From: Cladopsammia gracilis
Taxonomy: Eukaryota > Cnidaria > Anthozoa > Scleractinia > Dendrophylliidae
Assembly (NCBI GenBank): GCA_022457155.1
Contig: JAJGOT010000416.1
Span: 577,501-641,500, forward strand
Length of the DNA: 64,000 bases
Direction: 5' to 3'
Below are positions 34,514 through 47,698 of this stretch, piece by piece (the first letter of the stretch is position 1; each line of letters begins with the position of its first letter). A model generated the notes under the pieces. That model had not been told where the DNA came from. It saw nothing but the letters and a program-made list of their open reading frames with translations, and made no database searches. Made by a program: the position numbers and the translations under genes.

Positions 34514-35686
34514 AGCCAAAACCATTCTTTTTATAGACCTGTCAGTTGATAAAATCAGATCATCAAGGTCTCGATTGAGTACAAACAGTCTGATGAAGGC
34601 TTTTTAGTTTTACGTTGGCTGGTAATTTGCGCTGTTTTACGTTAACCGTCAATACTGTTTTAGGCTTTGAGGCAGCTTGCTCACAGTTTAATCTCGGATT
34701 TCGATATCGCAAATGCGTATCACAAAAGCTGTACAGCGTTCAACGCAAGCCCAGAGATAAGATTGATGAGATGAGGGAGCCGGGGGAAGGGAGTTTAAAA
34801 AACATGAATGAAAACAAAAAGAAGAGGCGAATCAGTTTTAGGATGAATTAATGTCATTATGCATAGCATATTGATTGATCAATATTTTAATATTAACCAT
34901 TGTCGACACTCAGCAGATGATGGCGTTGGTTAACAAACAACTCGTTTAGAAGGTGTGGGAATATTTGAATTAGCAAATACAAAATGCGGAAAAAAGGGAA
35001 GCAAATCCCAGGGAAACGGGTTTCAGTCCGAGATAGAAAGAGCATAATATCCGGGTTCCATATAGCGGGGTCTCAAGATAGCTAGACGGGATTTAATAAA
35101 GCAGGGTTTCGCGGTTCGAGACACTGGGGGCTTGAGATAGCTGTGTAAAGCAACATAGGGGGTTGGAGGTCGGGTAGTGGTGGGAGGGGGATTGTTCGAG
35201 ATACCGGGGTTCGAGATAGCGGCTGTCTACCGTAGTTTCGTGGTTAATAAAAAAATAGTTTGTCATTTCAATCCTCTTTGTTCACCCTACCTCTTCTACT
35301 TCCCTCGGTTCAATGTATATTCAACGACAAAAATATGCTTGCGAATGTCCCCACAGTTCTGTGGACACTGTTACTGACTTACGGGAATGTTGGCGTGTTT
35401 CGATACCTTTCATCCTCTTTAATGGATCAAGTAGTCGTGGCTGTTTAGCTCACAAAAGGCTGCAACATTTTGACAAGGACTTTACTGAGACTTACGACCC
35501 ATAACCGGTGAGGACTTATAAGCGGAGCGCGTTTACACTGACAGTAATTCCAACAAGTCATACTGTTCTTTTTTGTTCCTTTAATCACTACCTTTAACTT
35601 TATAACCTTAGTTTACATTCTATTCTTTGAGTCTTTCACAATATGTATTGTTTACGTTAATAACCCACTCTTCAGCAATACAACAA
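34514..35686. other. Intergenic, no gene seen
   Basis: AT-rich sequence with a few degenerate GAGATAGC/CGAGATA repeats around 35050-35220. Short open frames lack recognisable domains. Confidence 0.4.
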
Positions 35687-35935
35687 GGCCGGGTTGTTCA
35701 AAGCACGATTGAGCTAACCCAGGATTAGCGTCAACCTTGAATCCAGTTAAATAACTCAACAACTGAACATTATCCAAAGTTTTCTGCCCTACGGTTTCGA
35801 CTTTAACTTGTCTTCACTACTAGCTGTAAATGACCTCTTAAAAACAATTTTAAACAGAAAAATGAAATCCACGGTTACCTTTTAATCCGGGATTAGCGTT
35901 AATCGGCTTTCGAACAACTGGGCCCAAATTAACAA
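35687..35935. mobile_element. Foldback MITE (GGGTTGTTC ends), copy 1
   Basis: GGCCGGGTTGTTCAAAGC mirrors GCTTTCGAACAACTGGGCCC with mismatches; inner blocks with GGATTAGCGT are also inverted. Confidence 0.65.
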
Positions 35936-36147
35936 AGATTCTAAATTAAATTGAACAACTTGAAAGAACATAAACCTCGTTTACCGATTATCCGTGACCG
36001 ATGACTTGACAGGATATAAGGAAGCTTTGGTCTCAATTCATATTAAACGTCCCTTAACTATTTCTTGTAGTTCAAGTGTTTATATTATGCTCAATCATTT
36101 TAAGTTAACACTCAAAGTTTCAAAGTTATATTAAACTCAATGTTGAC

Positions 36148-36327
36148 CAGGGCCCAGTGTTGTTTGAAAGTCGATTGACATCAATCCAGGATTAAAAGTT
36201 AACCGACGGTTTCATTTCTCTCTTTGAAACATCGCGAAGTCAATAAAAAATGAAACTTAGATCGAAAAGCATTCGAAAAATAACCTACATTGATATGTCT
36301 AATCGTGCTTTGAACGGTCCGGGCCCT
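36148..36327. mobile_element. Foldback MITE related to 35687-35935, copy 2
   Basis: CAGGGCCCAGTGTTGTTTGA and GGTCCGGGCCCTG ends, with ATCCAGGATTAAAAGTTAAC inside, resembling the previous element. Confidence 0.6.
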
Positions 36328-38325
36328 GTGGTGTCTAGGTTTAAAACGGTATATCATTTAGGTCGATAAAGTGATATATGTTAGATATTATGTATCGGTC
36401 AATTCCTGCAATGCCAATGCCCTCCTTCTGGGTCAATCCCTGAGCATCAGGGCTACATCCCGGGATGGTGGGGACTATCATATGAAATGTACGGGATTCT
36501 GGTCTGAAATTTTGAACTCAACCCCCAAAGGAGACCAATCTGGGCGTGGCTCAATCTTTACATGATCATGACTCCTAAAATATACCACTAAAAAAATACA
36601 GACCAACAAGAGTTATAGCGACTTTAATGACGATAAAGACTTGGTCATCGAATGCTTTTATCCATTAATAAATCAACGAAACTGCAGATACCGTGAACGA
36701 TCTATTGCGTCACATTTGATCAAATACAAACAATGATAAGCAACAGACCACTGCAAGGACTGATCAAACAACGTGGAAAGGTATTCTCTCGAAATTGCAC
36801 TGATTTATTCATTAATAGACTTCAAAAGCATTGTCGTTAATCTTTAGTTATTCTTCGCGTGTCACCCTAAACGATCATCTTGATGATAATTTTCCGTCCT
36901 GAACGAAACGACGAGCATTCCCGTACCTTTCATATGGGATCCCTCCCGCCACCCCAGGGCTAAATCAAGCTGTTTAAATGACCCTGTTGTACTGGATAAA
37001 AGAACAGAATGGCAATTCTCATAACCCCCGCACATCAAAATCATTACTTGAAGGTAAAGTAAGTAACAGTGCGGTGTTTCCTTACTCAGTCTATCTCTAG
37101 TAACAGATCCCTTTTGAGCTAGATAGCAACAAATTTCTCATCTTTGTCGAGTTACCCATCATAGAAAATTTATAAGCCAGTACTCTATGAGCCCCCAAAA
37201 CACCAGGATATCAAAACTGGGGATATGGCTGATAACCGCTGACTCACGAAAATTCGAACCTGAGAAAATGCCCATTAATGCCCGGGGAAATAGACACTAC
37301 TGGAATGGACTTACGCTCGGTCATATAGAAATCGCAAAATTTCCCCTTAGACTTTGTAACGTAATAATTTGACAGAAATGATACATTGATCATTTTCGTG
37401 TGGCCCAAAACCAAATCCTGTAATTACGTTGGTCAAAAGAAATGTTACATGTACCTTCTATATGTACATGTACCTAGCTAAGACTCAAAGGAAACTAACT
37501 GATTACACTTTGCCCCTTATATTCTAAACTATATGGGTTTTTTGTCGAATAACATACACAGTTACAATAAGTATTCAGTATTCCTCACATTACTATGTTG
37601 TCCAACAAATTAAAAGTTTTTGTCAAATGACGGGTTTAAAAAATGTACCTTTCGCCAGCAATCTCTGTTTTACGAGGCCAGAGTTAATTATTATAATAAC
37701 CATGCTACCTATATGTACTACGGGAAAATTCCATGCCTACTGCAATTTGAGGGTATTTGTTTGATCCCAAAAGGGGTCCTTAGAAAGCTTGGTCAGTTGA
37801 ACTGAAAAAAAAAAACTTCTCTGCGCACGTTAGCGGTCACTTAACTTTTGTATGAGACCACGATGATTCCCATGGATGTTTTCTAGACCTTTCTAGTCCA
37901 TAGGAAGACGAGGAGAGAGGCGTTTTATTTTTTTAATTTACGAAAACTGCGAGTATGAAAGCCACTGGGTAGCCGCTAAGATTTACGGCGTAATATGAAT
38001 TTTATTTGTCTCCGTTGCTTCAAGTTTCTTCACGGATTAATTTGTTTTGGTCTTCTTCTGAGAATATAAAGTCGAACGGAGATCACTCCACTGTTTTGAT
38101 TATGAATTTTAGCTACTTCTCAGTAACCAGGCTTTCAAATTCATTTGTCCGAACTGCAAACATTCATGAAAAATTAGCATGCATGCGTCGCTAGAGCTTT
38201 TGGGTGGTTCTATTAAACCGATTCGTTTAAATTTTTTTTTAAATAGCACGAATTGCACATTTGACCGGCAAACTAGCAAACTGATCATGGAGGTCTCTTG
38301 CTCGCTTAATGTAAACTAAAAAAAA
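36328..38325. other. Intergenic, no gene seen
   Basis: No repeat array, domain or splice-linked open frame could be recognised; only open frames of about 60 residues. Confidence 0.4.
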
Positions 38326-40745
38326 AAAGAGAATAAAGAGAATAGATAAACCTGTTAGGGGTTAAGATTTGTGGTTTGGTACCACTAAGAGAATAGATAA
38401 ACCTGTTAGGGGTTAAGATTTGTGGTTTGGTGCCACTAAGAGAATAGATAAACCTGTTAGGGGTTAAGATTTGTGGTTTGGTGCCACTAAGAGAATAGAT
38501 AAACCTGTTAGGGGATAAGATTTGTGGTTTGGTATCACTAAGAGAATATATAAACCTGTTAGGGGTTAAGATTTGTGGTTTGGTACCACTAAGAGAATAG
38601 ATAAACCTGTTAGGGGTTAAGATTTGTGGTTTGGTACCACTAAGAGAATAGATAAACCTGTTAGGGGTTAAGATTTGTGGTTTGGTGCCACTAAGAGAAT
38701 AGATAAACCTGTTAGGGGATAAGATTTGTGGTTTGGTATCACTAAGAGAATATATAAACCTGTTAGGGGTTAAGATTTGTGGTTTGGTACCACTAAGAGA
38801 ATAGATAAACCTGTTAGGGGTTAAGATTTGTGGTTTGGTACCACTAAGAGAATAGATAAACCTGTTAGGGGTTAAGATTTGTGGTTTGGTACCACTAAGA
38901 GAATAGATAAACCTGTTAGGGGTTAAGATTTGTGGTTTGGTGCCACTAAGAGAATAGATAAACCTGTTAGGGGTTAAGATTTGTGGTTTGGTGCCACTAA
39001 GAGAATAGATAAACCTGTTAGGGGATAAGATTTGTGGTTTGGTATCACTAAGAGAATATATAAACCTGTTAGGGGTTAAGATTTGTGGTTTGGTACCACT
39101 AAGAGAATAGATAAACCTGTTAGGGGTTAAGATTTGTGGTTTGGTACCACTAAGAGAATAGATAAACCTGTTAGGGGTTAAGATTTGTGGTTTGGTGCCA
39201 CTAAGAGAATAGATAAACCTGTTAGGGGATAAGATTTGTGGTTTGGTATCACTAAGAGAATATATAAACCTGTTAGGGGTTAAGATTTGTGGTTTGGTAC
39301 CACTAAGAGAATAGATAAACCTGTTAGGGGTTAAGATTTGTGGTTTGGTACCACTAAGAGAATAGATAAACCTGTTAGGGGTTAAGATTTGTGGTTTGGT
39401 ATCACTAAGAGAATAGATAAACCTGTTAGGGGTTAAGATTTGTGGTTTGGTACCACTAAGAGAATAGATAAACCTGTTAGGGGTTAAGATTTGTGGTTTG
39501 GTACCACTAAGATAATAGATAAACCTGTTAGGGGTTAAGATTTGTGGTTTGGTACCACTAAGATAATAGATAAACCTGTTAGGGGTTAAGATTTGTGGCT
39601 TGGTACCGCTAAGATAATAGATAAACCTGTTAGGGGTTAAGATTTGTGGTTTGGTACCACTAAGATAATAGATAAACCTGTTAGGGGTTAAGATTTGTGG
39701 CTTGGTACCGCTAAAAGAATAGATAAACCTGTTAGGGGTTAAGATTTGTGGTTTGGTACCACTAAGATAATAGATAAACCTGTTAGTGGTTAAGATTTGT
39801 GGCTTGGTACCGCTAAGAGAATAAAGAGAATAGATAAACCTGTTAGGGGTTAAGATTTGTGGTTTGGTATCACTAAGAGAATAGATAAACCTGTTAGGGG
39901 TTAAGATTTGTGGTTTGGTACCACTAAGAGAATAGATAAACCTGTTAGGGGTTAAGATTTGTGGTTTGGTACCACTAAGAGAATCGATAAACCTGTTAGG
40001 GGTTAAGATTTGTGGTTTGGTATCACTAAGAGAATAGATAAACCTGTTAGGGGTTAAGATTTGTGGTTTGGTACCACTAAGAGAATAGGTAAACCTGTTA
40101 GGGGTTAAGATTTGTGGTTTGGTACCACTAAGAGAATAGATAAACCTGTTAGGGGTTAAGATTTGTGGTTTGGTATCACTAAGAGAATAGATAAACCTGT
40201 TAGGTGTTAAGATTTGTGGTTTGGTACCACTAAGAGAATAGGTAAACCTGTTAGGGGTTAAGATTTGTGGTTTGGTACCACTAAGAGAATAGGTAAACCT
40301 ATTAGGGGTTAAGATTTGTGGTTTGGTACCACTAAGAGAATAGATAAACCTGTTAGGGGTTAAGATTTGTGGTTTGGTACCACTAGGAGAATAGATAAAC
40401 CTATTAGGGGTTACGATTTGTGGTTTGGTATCACTAAGAGAATAGATAAACCTGTTAGGGGTTAAGATTTGTAGTTTGGTACCACTAAGAGAATAAATAA
40501 ACCTGTTATGGGTTAAGATTTGTGGTTTGGTACCACTAAGAGAATAGATAAACCTGTTAGGGGTTAAGATTTGTGGTTTGGTATCACTAAGAGAATAGAT
40601 AAACCTGTTAGGGGTTAAGATTTGTGGTTTGGTATCACTAAGAGAATAGATAAACCTGTTAGGGGTTAAGATTTGTGGTTTGGTATCACTAAGACAATAG
40701 ATAAACCTGTTAGGGGTTAAGATTTGTGGTTTGGTATCACTAAGT
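38326..40745. repeat. 51-bp satellite array (~47 units)
   Basis: Unit contains GAATAGATAAACCTGTTAGG and GATTTGTGGTTTGGTACCAC. Variants (GGGGATAAG at about 38512, 38715, 39021 and 39225) are spaced 204, 306 and 204 bp apart, suggesting a higher-order repeat of ten units (510 bp). It ends about 50 bp before homology to position 1 of the window starts. Confidence 0.92.
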
Positions 40746-41091
40746 GTTTGAAACGAAAATGATCACTGTCAGAGTTAATCAGTGGTACATTTTAAAGTAT
40801 TAAAACAGAAAAAATATTATTCAGAAATAATTGATACCTCTTGGGAGTAAACATTAAGGTGCATGTGTGAGCCTTTCCCACAAATCGAGCTTCTGGTACA
40901 TTTCAGTGGTTTCTTTCAAATTTTCCGACGATCACCCCAGGTATTTTATATGGGAGCTCCCCCTCCCTCAACTAACCCGGGTGAATGTGTTGCAGTAAAT
41001 GCGATATTTTAGGATATGAGTGTTCTTACTGTTAGATTGTTTGTTAATAATGATTAAAAGTGAGGAATACTGAATACATTGTACCTTGTGT

Positions 41092-41459
41092 TTAGTCACT
41101 ACTACAGTAGCGGAGATGACAAAAATTATTGTTAGGTGTACCATTAAGGTAGTACACATAGTATGAACCACAATTTCTCACTTTAATGTTTTTTGAAAAG
41201 TAACAGCAGTTTCCCATGTAGTGAAAACACACTGTCCTGCTGACCTGACCGTTTGCCACTGTGGGGTGACCACCATTCATCCAGCCGGGTACATTAGTGT
41301 CACACCTGTTTCTGGGTGGACATGAAGTTGCCATTCTTGTCCCTGCAGCACCTTCAAATCGGAACCATCCAGGACCAAGTCCACTGTCACATTGGTAGGT
41401 AGTGTACACATACGTCTTCTTTCTGTCTGCACTGTTAAGGCTTTGATAATTTTGGCATT
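41092..41459 (-). CDS. Copy B last exon: D8C domain and stop
   Basis: Paralogue of 297-658. It keeps all key features ([30 protein letters not shown]...[19 protein letters not shown]) and ends at the equivalent stop, two residues longer (TPNNNFC for TPSGHC). The open frame and mostly conservative changes suggest it is functional. Acceptor at 41460-41461. Confidence 0.78.
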
Positions 41460-41817
41460 CTGATAAATAAAATTAAATTAACAAAGTCCATAACGAGCCA
41501 GAGATAAGCGGAAGTTCAAAAATTCATATAGTCTGGTTGCTATGCAGTGACGTCATAGTTCAGCTCAATAGCTATCATCGGGTTTGATTTGCGGTTTCAT
41601 TGCGGTTTCACCGCTGCTGCACTGTCTATCACTTTATGAGATTATGTACAAACTCCCGTGGAGTCAAGCCTGTTTATGCTAGGAGGCTGGATTGATCTTT
41701 TGACATTTTATTAGGTTTTATGAGCCCGTTAGTGGAAAGATTTCCAACCGAATTTGCTAGGATTCATCCTGGGACCTACAACACGGCGGGCTTTTTGATC
41801 GGCGAGTATCCAAAGAA

Positions 41818-43810
41818 GAGTTACCATTGCCTCCACGTTCGGCGTCGTTTCCGCCATTATTCATCAAAAACTTAAAGCAGACGAAAAGGACAAATTCGTC
41901 TGGTTGGTGGATGCCCGGCGTAGTCAATCGATAAAAATCGATATCGGAAAATCAATCGATAAATCGATAGCTATCGATAAATTGATGTTAAACGATATCG
42001 ATTTTATCGATCAATCGATAAAATTCGATACTCACACGCCGACGAAGTGTTAATTTTATCGATTGTATCGATTGTATCGATTTTATCGGATTCATCGATC
42101 GCTATAGAATCGATAAAAAATTATCCTGTTTCCGTTGAGGGAGCGTTTGATTGTGACTCTTCAAATGAAGATTTTAAAGGCGGCAATGAAATTATTTGTT
42201 GACAAGCACCGTACAAGAGAACAAAGAGACTGCATCATGAATTCTTTCTGATTTTATTGTTCCATAACTAACGTAAATTATTTTTCCTTTTCCGCGGGCT
42301 TCTCGGCTTCTCGGCTGTCTAAATTTGCCCTTTTTCCTTTATTCCGGTGGTTTTGAAACCACGTTTTAACCTAAGAAACATAAAGAATACGAAGTGATCA
42401 ATATAAGGAATGATTCGAAAGTATTTGCATAACTAGCCTCCTACGCAGACACCTCTTTGTGCTCGTTACGCAAACGTCCTTTGGACTCGTCACGCGTGAC
42501 GAGCCGTAAGAACGTCTGCGTAGAAGGCTATCACGCGATCAGATCATACTGGCCTGCGTAGGAGGTTTAAGCAGAAGTACCCAACGAGACATTTTTCGGA
42601 AATCATCCCATAATGACCCAGTTGAGTAATGGGCATGCGCAGAGTCATTTATGGTTAATATTTAACTACCGTGGGAAAATTAAATCCGCTCTTCAGCGCC
42701 AGCTAGCAATTTATTAATAGTTGCATTTGCCAGCCAGGATCCATTTTGTTGACGATTTTTCCCAGCCAGGGAGAATTTTTTTAAGCCATTTTTTCCCAGC
42801 CAGGGAGAATTTTTAAGCCATTTTTTGCCAGCCATGGAGAATTTTTTAAGCCATTTTTTGCCAGCAATATATTTTTCGCGTTCGCTTTAGCCAGCCAGTA
42901 GACTTTTTCTTTCCAAAAAAAGCATAGTCTTGTTTCAGTTGACAGACATCTCTGGACAATTACTTTATGAAAGACAGTATTGATTTTTTTTGTTTTAGTC
43001 TAAACTAACTAATGTAACTAACTACTGTTTAAGTAGTTATCGATAAAATTATCATCAATAATATTCGATGAAATAAAATAAATACACCTTTTTTAATGAA
43101 AGGATTATACAAAGAGTTGTAAACTCGTTAGTCTTACTTGTCTTGCTTCCAAGTCGAGCGTCTGGGCCAATTTCTCCGTTAGCTCTGGGCTTGCATGGCC
43201 ATTAGTTGCTTCAAAGGCTTGCTTCAAACCAGACAACTGGTACTCTTTAAATAGCACTCTTTTTTTAGGGTTAGATGATGTCGAGCCTGGAGTTTCATAT
43301 ACAATACACGCTTGGTATTACTAAAAAGTTTGTGGAAAAGATGCAACAATTTTTATCGATTACGAACAGGGAAGTTGTTATAAGTGTTTCAGCGAGCTCT
43401 TTAATATCTTTTGGTGTTTCCGCTTCGTAAAAGGGCACGTTAATTCAGTTTCGATAAAATTCGATATAATCGATAAAATCGATAGCCCTAATTGGAAAAT
43501 CGATAATTATCGAATACTCACAACGAAATCCTTTATCGATTTTTATCGAATTTCGAAAAAATTAATCGATTTTTATCGATTGTTATCGAATGCTATCGAT
43601 TATCGATATTATCGATTGACTACGCCGGGGTGGATGAAATAAATTCCCTGAAGATCGGTGACCAAACAGTGCAGCCTGTAGACAATTCAAGATCAACCTT
43701 ACATGTAAGCTTACAGGATATCCAAACTATTCAAGAGCAAAACTTTAGCTTAAACTCTTTTAAATTAAAAGTCATAACATCGGTCATTACCCTGGGCAGA
43801 CCTCTGGATC
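41818..43810 (+). pseudogene. Open reading frame split by the ATCGATAA element
   Basis: In one frame 41823-41913 reads VTIASTFGVV ... DKFVWLVD. Removing the element and one target copy continues EINSLKIGDQ ... NSFKLKVITS for more than 50 codons with no stop. An upstream stop lies near 41796, so an exon may begin between. The protein family is not recognised. Confidence 0.35.
41914..43628. mobile_element. ATCGATAA-rich element with inverted ends
   Basis: CCCGGCGTAGTCAATCGATA at the left and TATCGATTGACTACGCCGG at the right are inverted. GGTGGATG is duplicated at the edges (41906-41913 and 43629-43636), hAT-like. Both ends carry dense ATCGAT/TCGATAAAA repeats (41930-42115 and 43440-43620). The interior (about 42130-43430) includes inverted GACGAGCCGTAAG-type blocks and CCAGCCAGGGAGAATTTTT repeats, with no gene recognised. 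Confidence 0.8.
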
Positions 43811-43987
43811 CAGGGTGATCGGTCATATGAAAATTCTCGCAAAAATTCGGGTTATGTTCGATTCCCTCCAAATTTTGAACAAAGCGTGACAGCATTATAA
43901 GCCAATCACTGAGCGAGTTTGAGCTGGACAGCTCGCAATTTGACTACATGACGTGTTTTCAAAAGCCCTGGAAACACAATATGCAAG

Positions 43988-44142
43988 ATGTCTTCCGCCG
44001 CGAAGAGATCCAGAAGTCCGAGTTTGAGTCCAGAGGAAGTTTTGAAACGGATATTTACAGAAGGAAGTGACAATGAAGGAATGTCTAGTGGTGAAGAGTC
44101 AGAAATTGATCGGCAACTAGCGCATTCGAGCGAAGAATCAAG
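43988..44142 (+). CDS. Possible first exon, piggyBac-related acidic N-terminus
   Basis: ATG, 51 codons, then donor AAG|GTAAG in phase 2. The sequence SPEEVLKRIF followed by EGSDNEGMSSGEESEID resembles the acidic N-terminus common in piggyBac-type transposases and derived proteins. No following exon with the right phase was found, so it may be a leftover. Confidence 0.35.
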
Positions 44143-45229
44143 GTAAGAAACTTATAAGAGTTGAGTAGTTTAGCACGTGGTCGAACATACTCTTGTCCCA
44201 AGTGGTTTGAAAGGCAATAAAATGATATTTAGATGTGCGATTTACATTTGAAACCTTGCTTATTTCTTGGAATTCATGTCTCGATTTACTTTTGGAAAGA
44301 TATCCCCGTCCACTTATTTGCATCTCATTGAATAAGAATGGATTCTCGATCTTTTGAGATTTTGTTATTTGACTTTCGAGTTTTTACACATAAAATATGT
44401 CACCTTGTTTTACATTTTACATTGATTAAGCTTAAGTCGTAAAAAATTATATTTGAATAATTCTACACACGTTTGTTTACAACTAGAAATCATTTATCCT
44501 GCGGCCTGAAGGTACAATATATACCTGTCTACAATGTAGCTTTTGTGTTAGGCTTCACAAATGTTGAGCTTAGAAAATTTGGGTTTTTCAAGTACCGGTA
44601 TGCCATCAGTGAGTTTTCTCAAATCTAGATTGCTTAATGCCATGACATCATTTTCTCACTTGAATTTTCAAGTGAAAGCTCATAATACCACTCCCATCAC
44701 TTCAATAACAAAATAAAAACTCAAAAACACGCTGTACTGAGTTTTTCGGATGGTGATTTGGAGAGCTTGACTGTGTTGATTGCCAATATGAAGTCACCTG
44801 CAATTTGTAGCTAGGCTGCAGGAACATGGGGGTTTAATGGCAGTCGAAAATTATTGATAATTAGAGCACTAAAAACTTACTTTCCTTTAGTGTATGAAAG
44901 TACAACTACATGTATTATTATTTTTTATGGCAGTTACCCTTGATTATAAGGCACTGGTCATGCTCATGATGCAAAAGGAAGATAATAGCAATGTCAATGA
45001 ATATGTGGATGGTCTTTGCAAAGGGGGTTGGACACAGAATGTTGTGTGTTCTGCAAAGTTATAAGGGTAGGTTATCATTGTGCATGTGTAGTTAGCATAC
45101 AATGAATGTCTACATTATCACACCAAATGTACACAGGTCATTTAATGTTGTCAATTGCTGTATATTTACATGTAAGTTTCAGTTTTTTGCACTGACAACA
45201 TGTACCGGTATATGTAGACTGGCAGACAC
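44143..45229. other. No feature recognised
   Basis: AT-rich sequence without recognised repeats or exons. Confidence 0.35.
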
Positions 45230-45233
45230 TTAA

Positions 45234-45793
45234 AGTGCCACTGCGATCAAATTTTTGATTTTCATTATTAACATCTTCGTGTACAATTAGACTTTCTTAC
45301 TCATCTTGCCAAATTTCAATCCATTGCGAACTCAGAAGTCATTTTATTTTAACATTTATGTCCAAGAATTTATGGCCGCCATTAATCAACCTTGTTCCAA
45401 GGATTGGTTGCAAATGGGATAAAGTGATGTCAAAGGCTCAAACATATCTCACAGGTTGAACTTATAATAACAATAAGTATTGAAAATCATGTGAAAAGCA
45501 ACAAAAACATTGGACTTGTTCTTCGTGCAATTTTCTATGCTGTTTGTTATTATAATTTCAACCTGTGAGGTATGTTTGAGCCTTTGACGTCACTTTATCC
45601 CATTCGCAAGCAAGCCTTGGAACAAGGTTGATTAATGGCGGCCGTAAATTCTCTTTAATAAATGTTAAAATAAAATGACTTCTGATGTTTGTAATACAGT
45701 GTAGATTGAAATTTGGCAAGATGAGTAAGAAAGTCTAATTGTACACGAAAGATGTAAAAAAATGGAAATCAAAAATTTCATCGCAGTGGCACT
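45234..45793. mobile_element. Foldback MITE with TTAA target duplication
   Basis: AGTGCCACTGCGATCAAA mirrors the right end (ATCGCAGTGGCACT). TTAA flanks it at 45230-45233 and 45794-45797. Arms are about 235 bp. TTAA targets are used by piggyBac and Kolobok elements. Confidence 0.8.
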
Positions 45794-46241
45794 TTAAGTA
45801 TTATTAATAAATACATGTAACTGTCAATTTTGTCAAATTTATTGAACCCTTTATTCTTGTAACAGTAACCATTAACATATACTTATTACTACAGCAGGTA
45901 AGTGAATACTTCATAAACCACTGTAACTTGTTTATTTACTGTAGTGGTAAAAAGATTAAGCTTGATAATGTTTATGTTTATTTATGAAATTAAAATTTCA
46001 CATAATTAACAATTATTATATACATACTGAGATTTACACACCAGAAAACTATGAGTTAAAAATCGTCCCTTCACGTATGACAAGCCATCCTATTGGTCAT
46101 ATGATTTTCCTCACTAGTGAAGAATATCGTATGACCAATGAGAATCGTGATACAACATTTTTCACTAGTGACAAAAATCGTACATGGAAATTCCCGCCAT
46201 TCAGTGTGCCCTCGCCCTCCTCGGCATTTCTGTTAGTTGAA

Positions 46242-46585
46242 AAATGGCTTCGAGTCGTTTCGCAGATCTCGCTTTGTCCGTAGAGGAATTTATAGACAAA
46301 CAAGAAAATGAAAACAAATGAGAACATTCAGCCGAGTCGACATCCCATCTTCGACAACAACCGACTGCTACACAAAAAAAAGTCGAGAGTTCTCTAGCTC
46401 AGCTTCATGAAAACAAACAAACAAGCAGGCCAGCAACCACTGTCATTATTCACGGGTGCTGTTATCAGCGGAGGACAAATAACTGTTTCAGTGAACACTT
46501 TGAATCAATCTCCAACTGTAACAGTTCGAGAAAGCTCCTTAACAAAAAGATACAAACGAATTAGACCATTGGATTCCGATTCAGG
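46242..46585 (+). pseudogene. Exon-like open frame with donor, role unknown
   Basis: An ATG frame starting MASSRFADLALSVEEFI ends at a TGA near 46317. A second frame from ATG 46407 reads QPLSLFTGAVISGGQITVSV and ends TKRYKRIRPLDSD before a good donor (46585|GTAAGT, phase 2). These look like parts of cnidarian multicopy genes, but no full gene can be built. Confidence 0.3.
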
Positions 46586-46939
46586 GTAAGTAAGTAAGCT
46601 TACATGGATTTCGTAAACTATAAATTGTTTACTTTTAGCAGGCCTGCTTTTATATAAAAAAATAAAAAGTGTTTCTCGAACTTTGACTCATTGTTCAATC
46701 ATGTTAGAATTTTCAGTCATGTTTCTTTGAAGTTGTGACTCATTATTTATAGTCTTGTTATAGTTTTGGAAAAAATTATTGTCGTAGTTATTTTTGTTAG
46801 ATGTGTGAATTCGGTGAATTTTTCCACTTGAAAGTTGAGTCTGACAATAAACCAAGAACCCTTCTACTAAAGTGTTGATAATTTAATTGTTTCACCTTGT
46901 TTTTCTGTTGTGTAAATCTCAGTATGCATATAATAAACA

Positions 46940-47222
46940 AATTGAAGGTGTGAGTGGAATAAAGCCCTAAGTGACTTCTGATCAACTGTTAGATTCTCCT
47001 TCGAGTTTGTCTTGTATATGCTCATGTAACAAAAGGAGAATTTTGTTTCAGATCAGTGGTCACTTAGGGCCTTACTTCAGTTTGGGATAAGGCCCTAAGT
47101 GACACCTGATATATAGCCAAATTCTCCCTTTGTTACATGAGCATATACAAGACAGACTGGAAGGAGAATCTAGCAGTTGATCAGAATTCACTTAGGGCTT
47201 TATTCCACTCACCCCTTCAATT
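46940..47222. mobile_element. Palindromic MITE (GGAATAAAGCCCTAAGTG ends)
   Basis: Whole element folds on itself: GTGGAATAAAGCCCTAAGTG pairs with CACTTAGGGCTTTATTCCAC; CATATACAAGAC and CTCATGTAACA blocks are also inverted. Confidence 0.8.
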
Positions 47223-47455
47223 ACTTCACAGTTCGTTCGCTTGTACTATTTTTATTCACGAGTTGGGAAGAACTCACTTGCTCGCAAAGCCTCGCTCATT
47301 CGTTTGTGATTCTTCCTAACTCGTGAATAAAAATCATACACGCTCAACAAACATATCTCAGTGCTCAGCCTATGGGCCTTGGTTTTGGTCTAAAACATAA
47401 ATGTGTATATGTAACTGTTATATACACAGTTATATAACCCTTAATAACCCTACAT

Positions 47456-47698
47456 TTGACTGAAATCTTAATAGCAGAACTAAGAAAATCTTTATGGTTT
47501 TCAGGGTCAACAGAAGATAGGTTTCTGGATAACATTGAAGAGATTGTGACTCAATCACTGCCAGTGGATAAATTGCAAAACTTCGTTAAAGACAAAGATG
47601 TTGCTGAAACATACTTGTTGCATCAGGTTACATTCTGTGAGGAAATGGTTCAGGTGCACTCACAAATACTTCCAAGGAGCAGTGGAAAAGAGTTATAG
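47456..47698 (+). CDS. Hypothetical open frame, maybe a terminal exon
   Basis: 80 codons. TTTTCAG at 47498-47504 could be an acceptor; the rest, STEDRFLDNIEEIVTQSL to a TAG stop, is polar and helix-like. Joining the 46585 or 44142 donors to this acceptor gives the wrong phase (early stop), so no link to those exons is proposed. Confidence 0.3.
   Translation: MTEILIAELRKSLWFSGSTEDRFLDNIEEIVTQSLPVDKLQNFVKDKDVAETYLLHQVTFCEEMVQVHSQILPRSSGKEL

Noticed and set aside
38326..40745. CRISPR-like array
   Set aside because: The 51-bp unit is directly tandem with no unique spacers, and the surroundings are eukaryotic.
46585..47505. A two-exon gene made by joining the 46585 donor to the 47505 acceptor
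   Set aside because: The phases do not fit: the joined frame hits a stop after a few codons.
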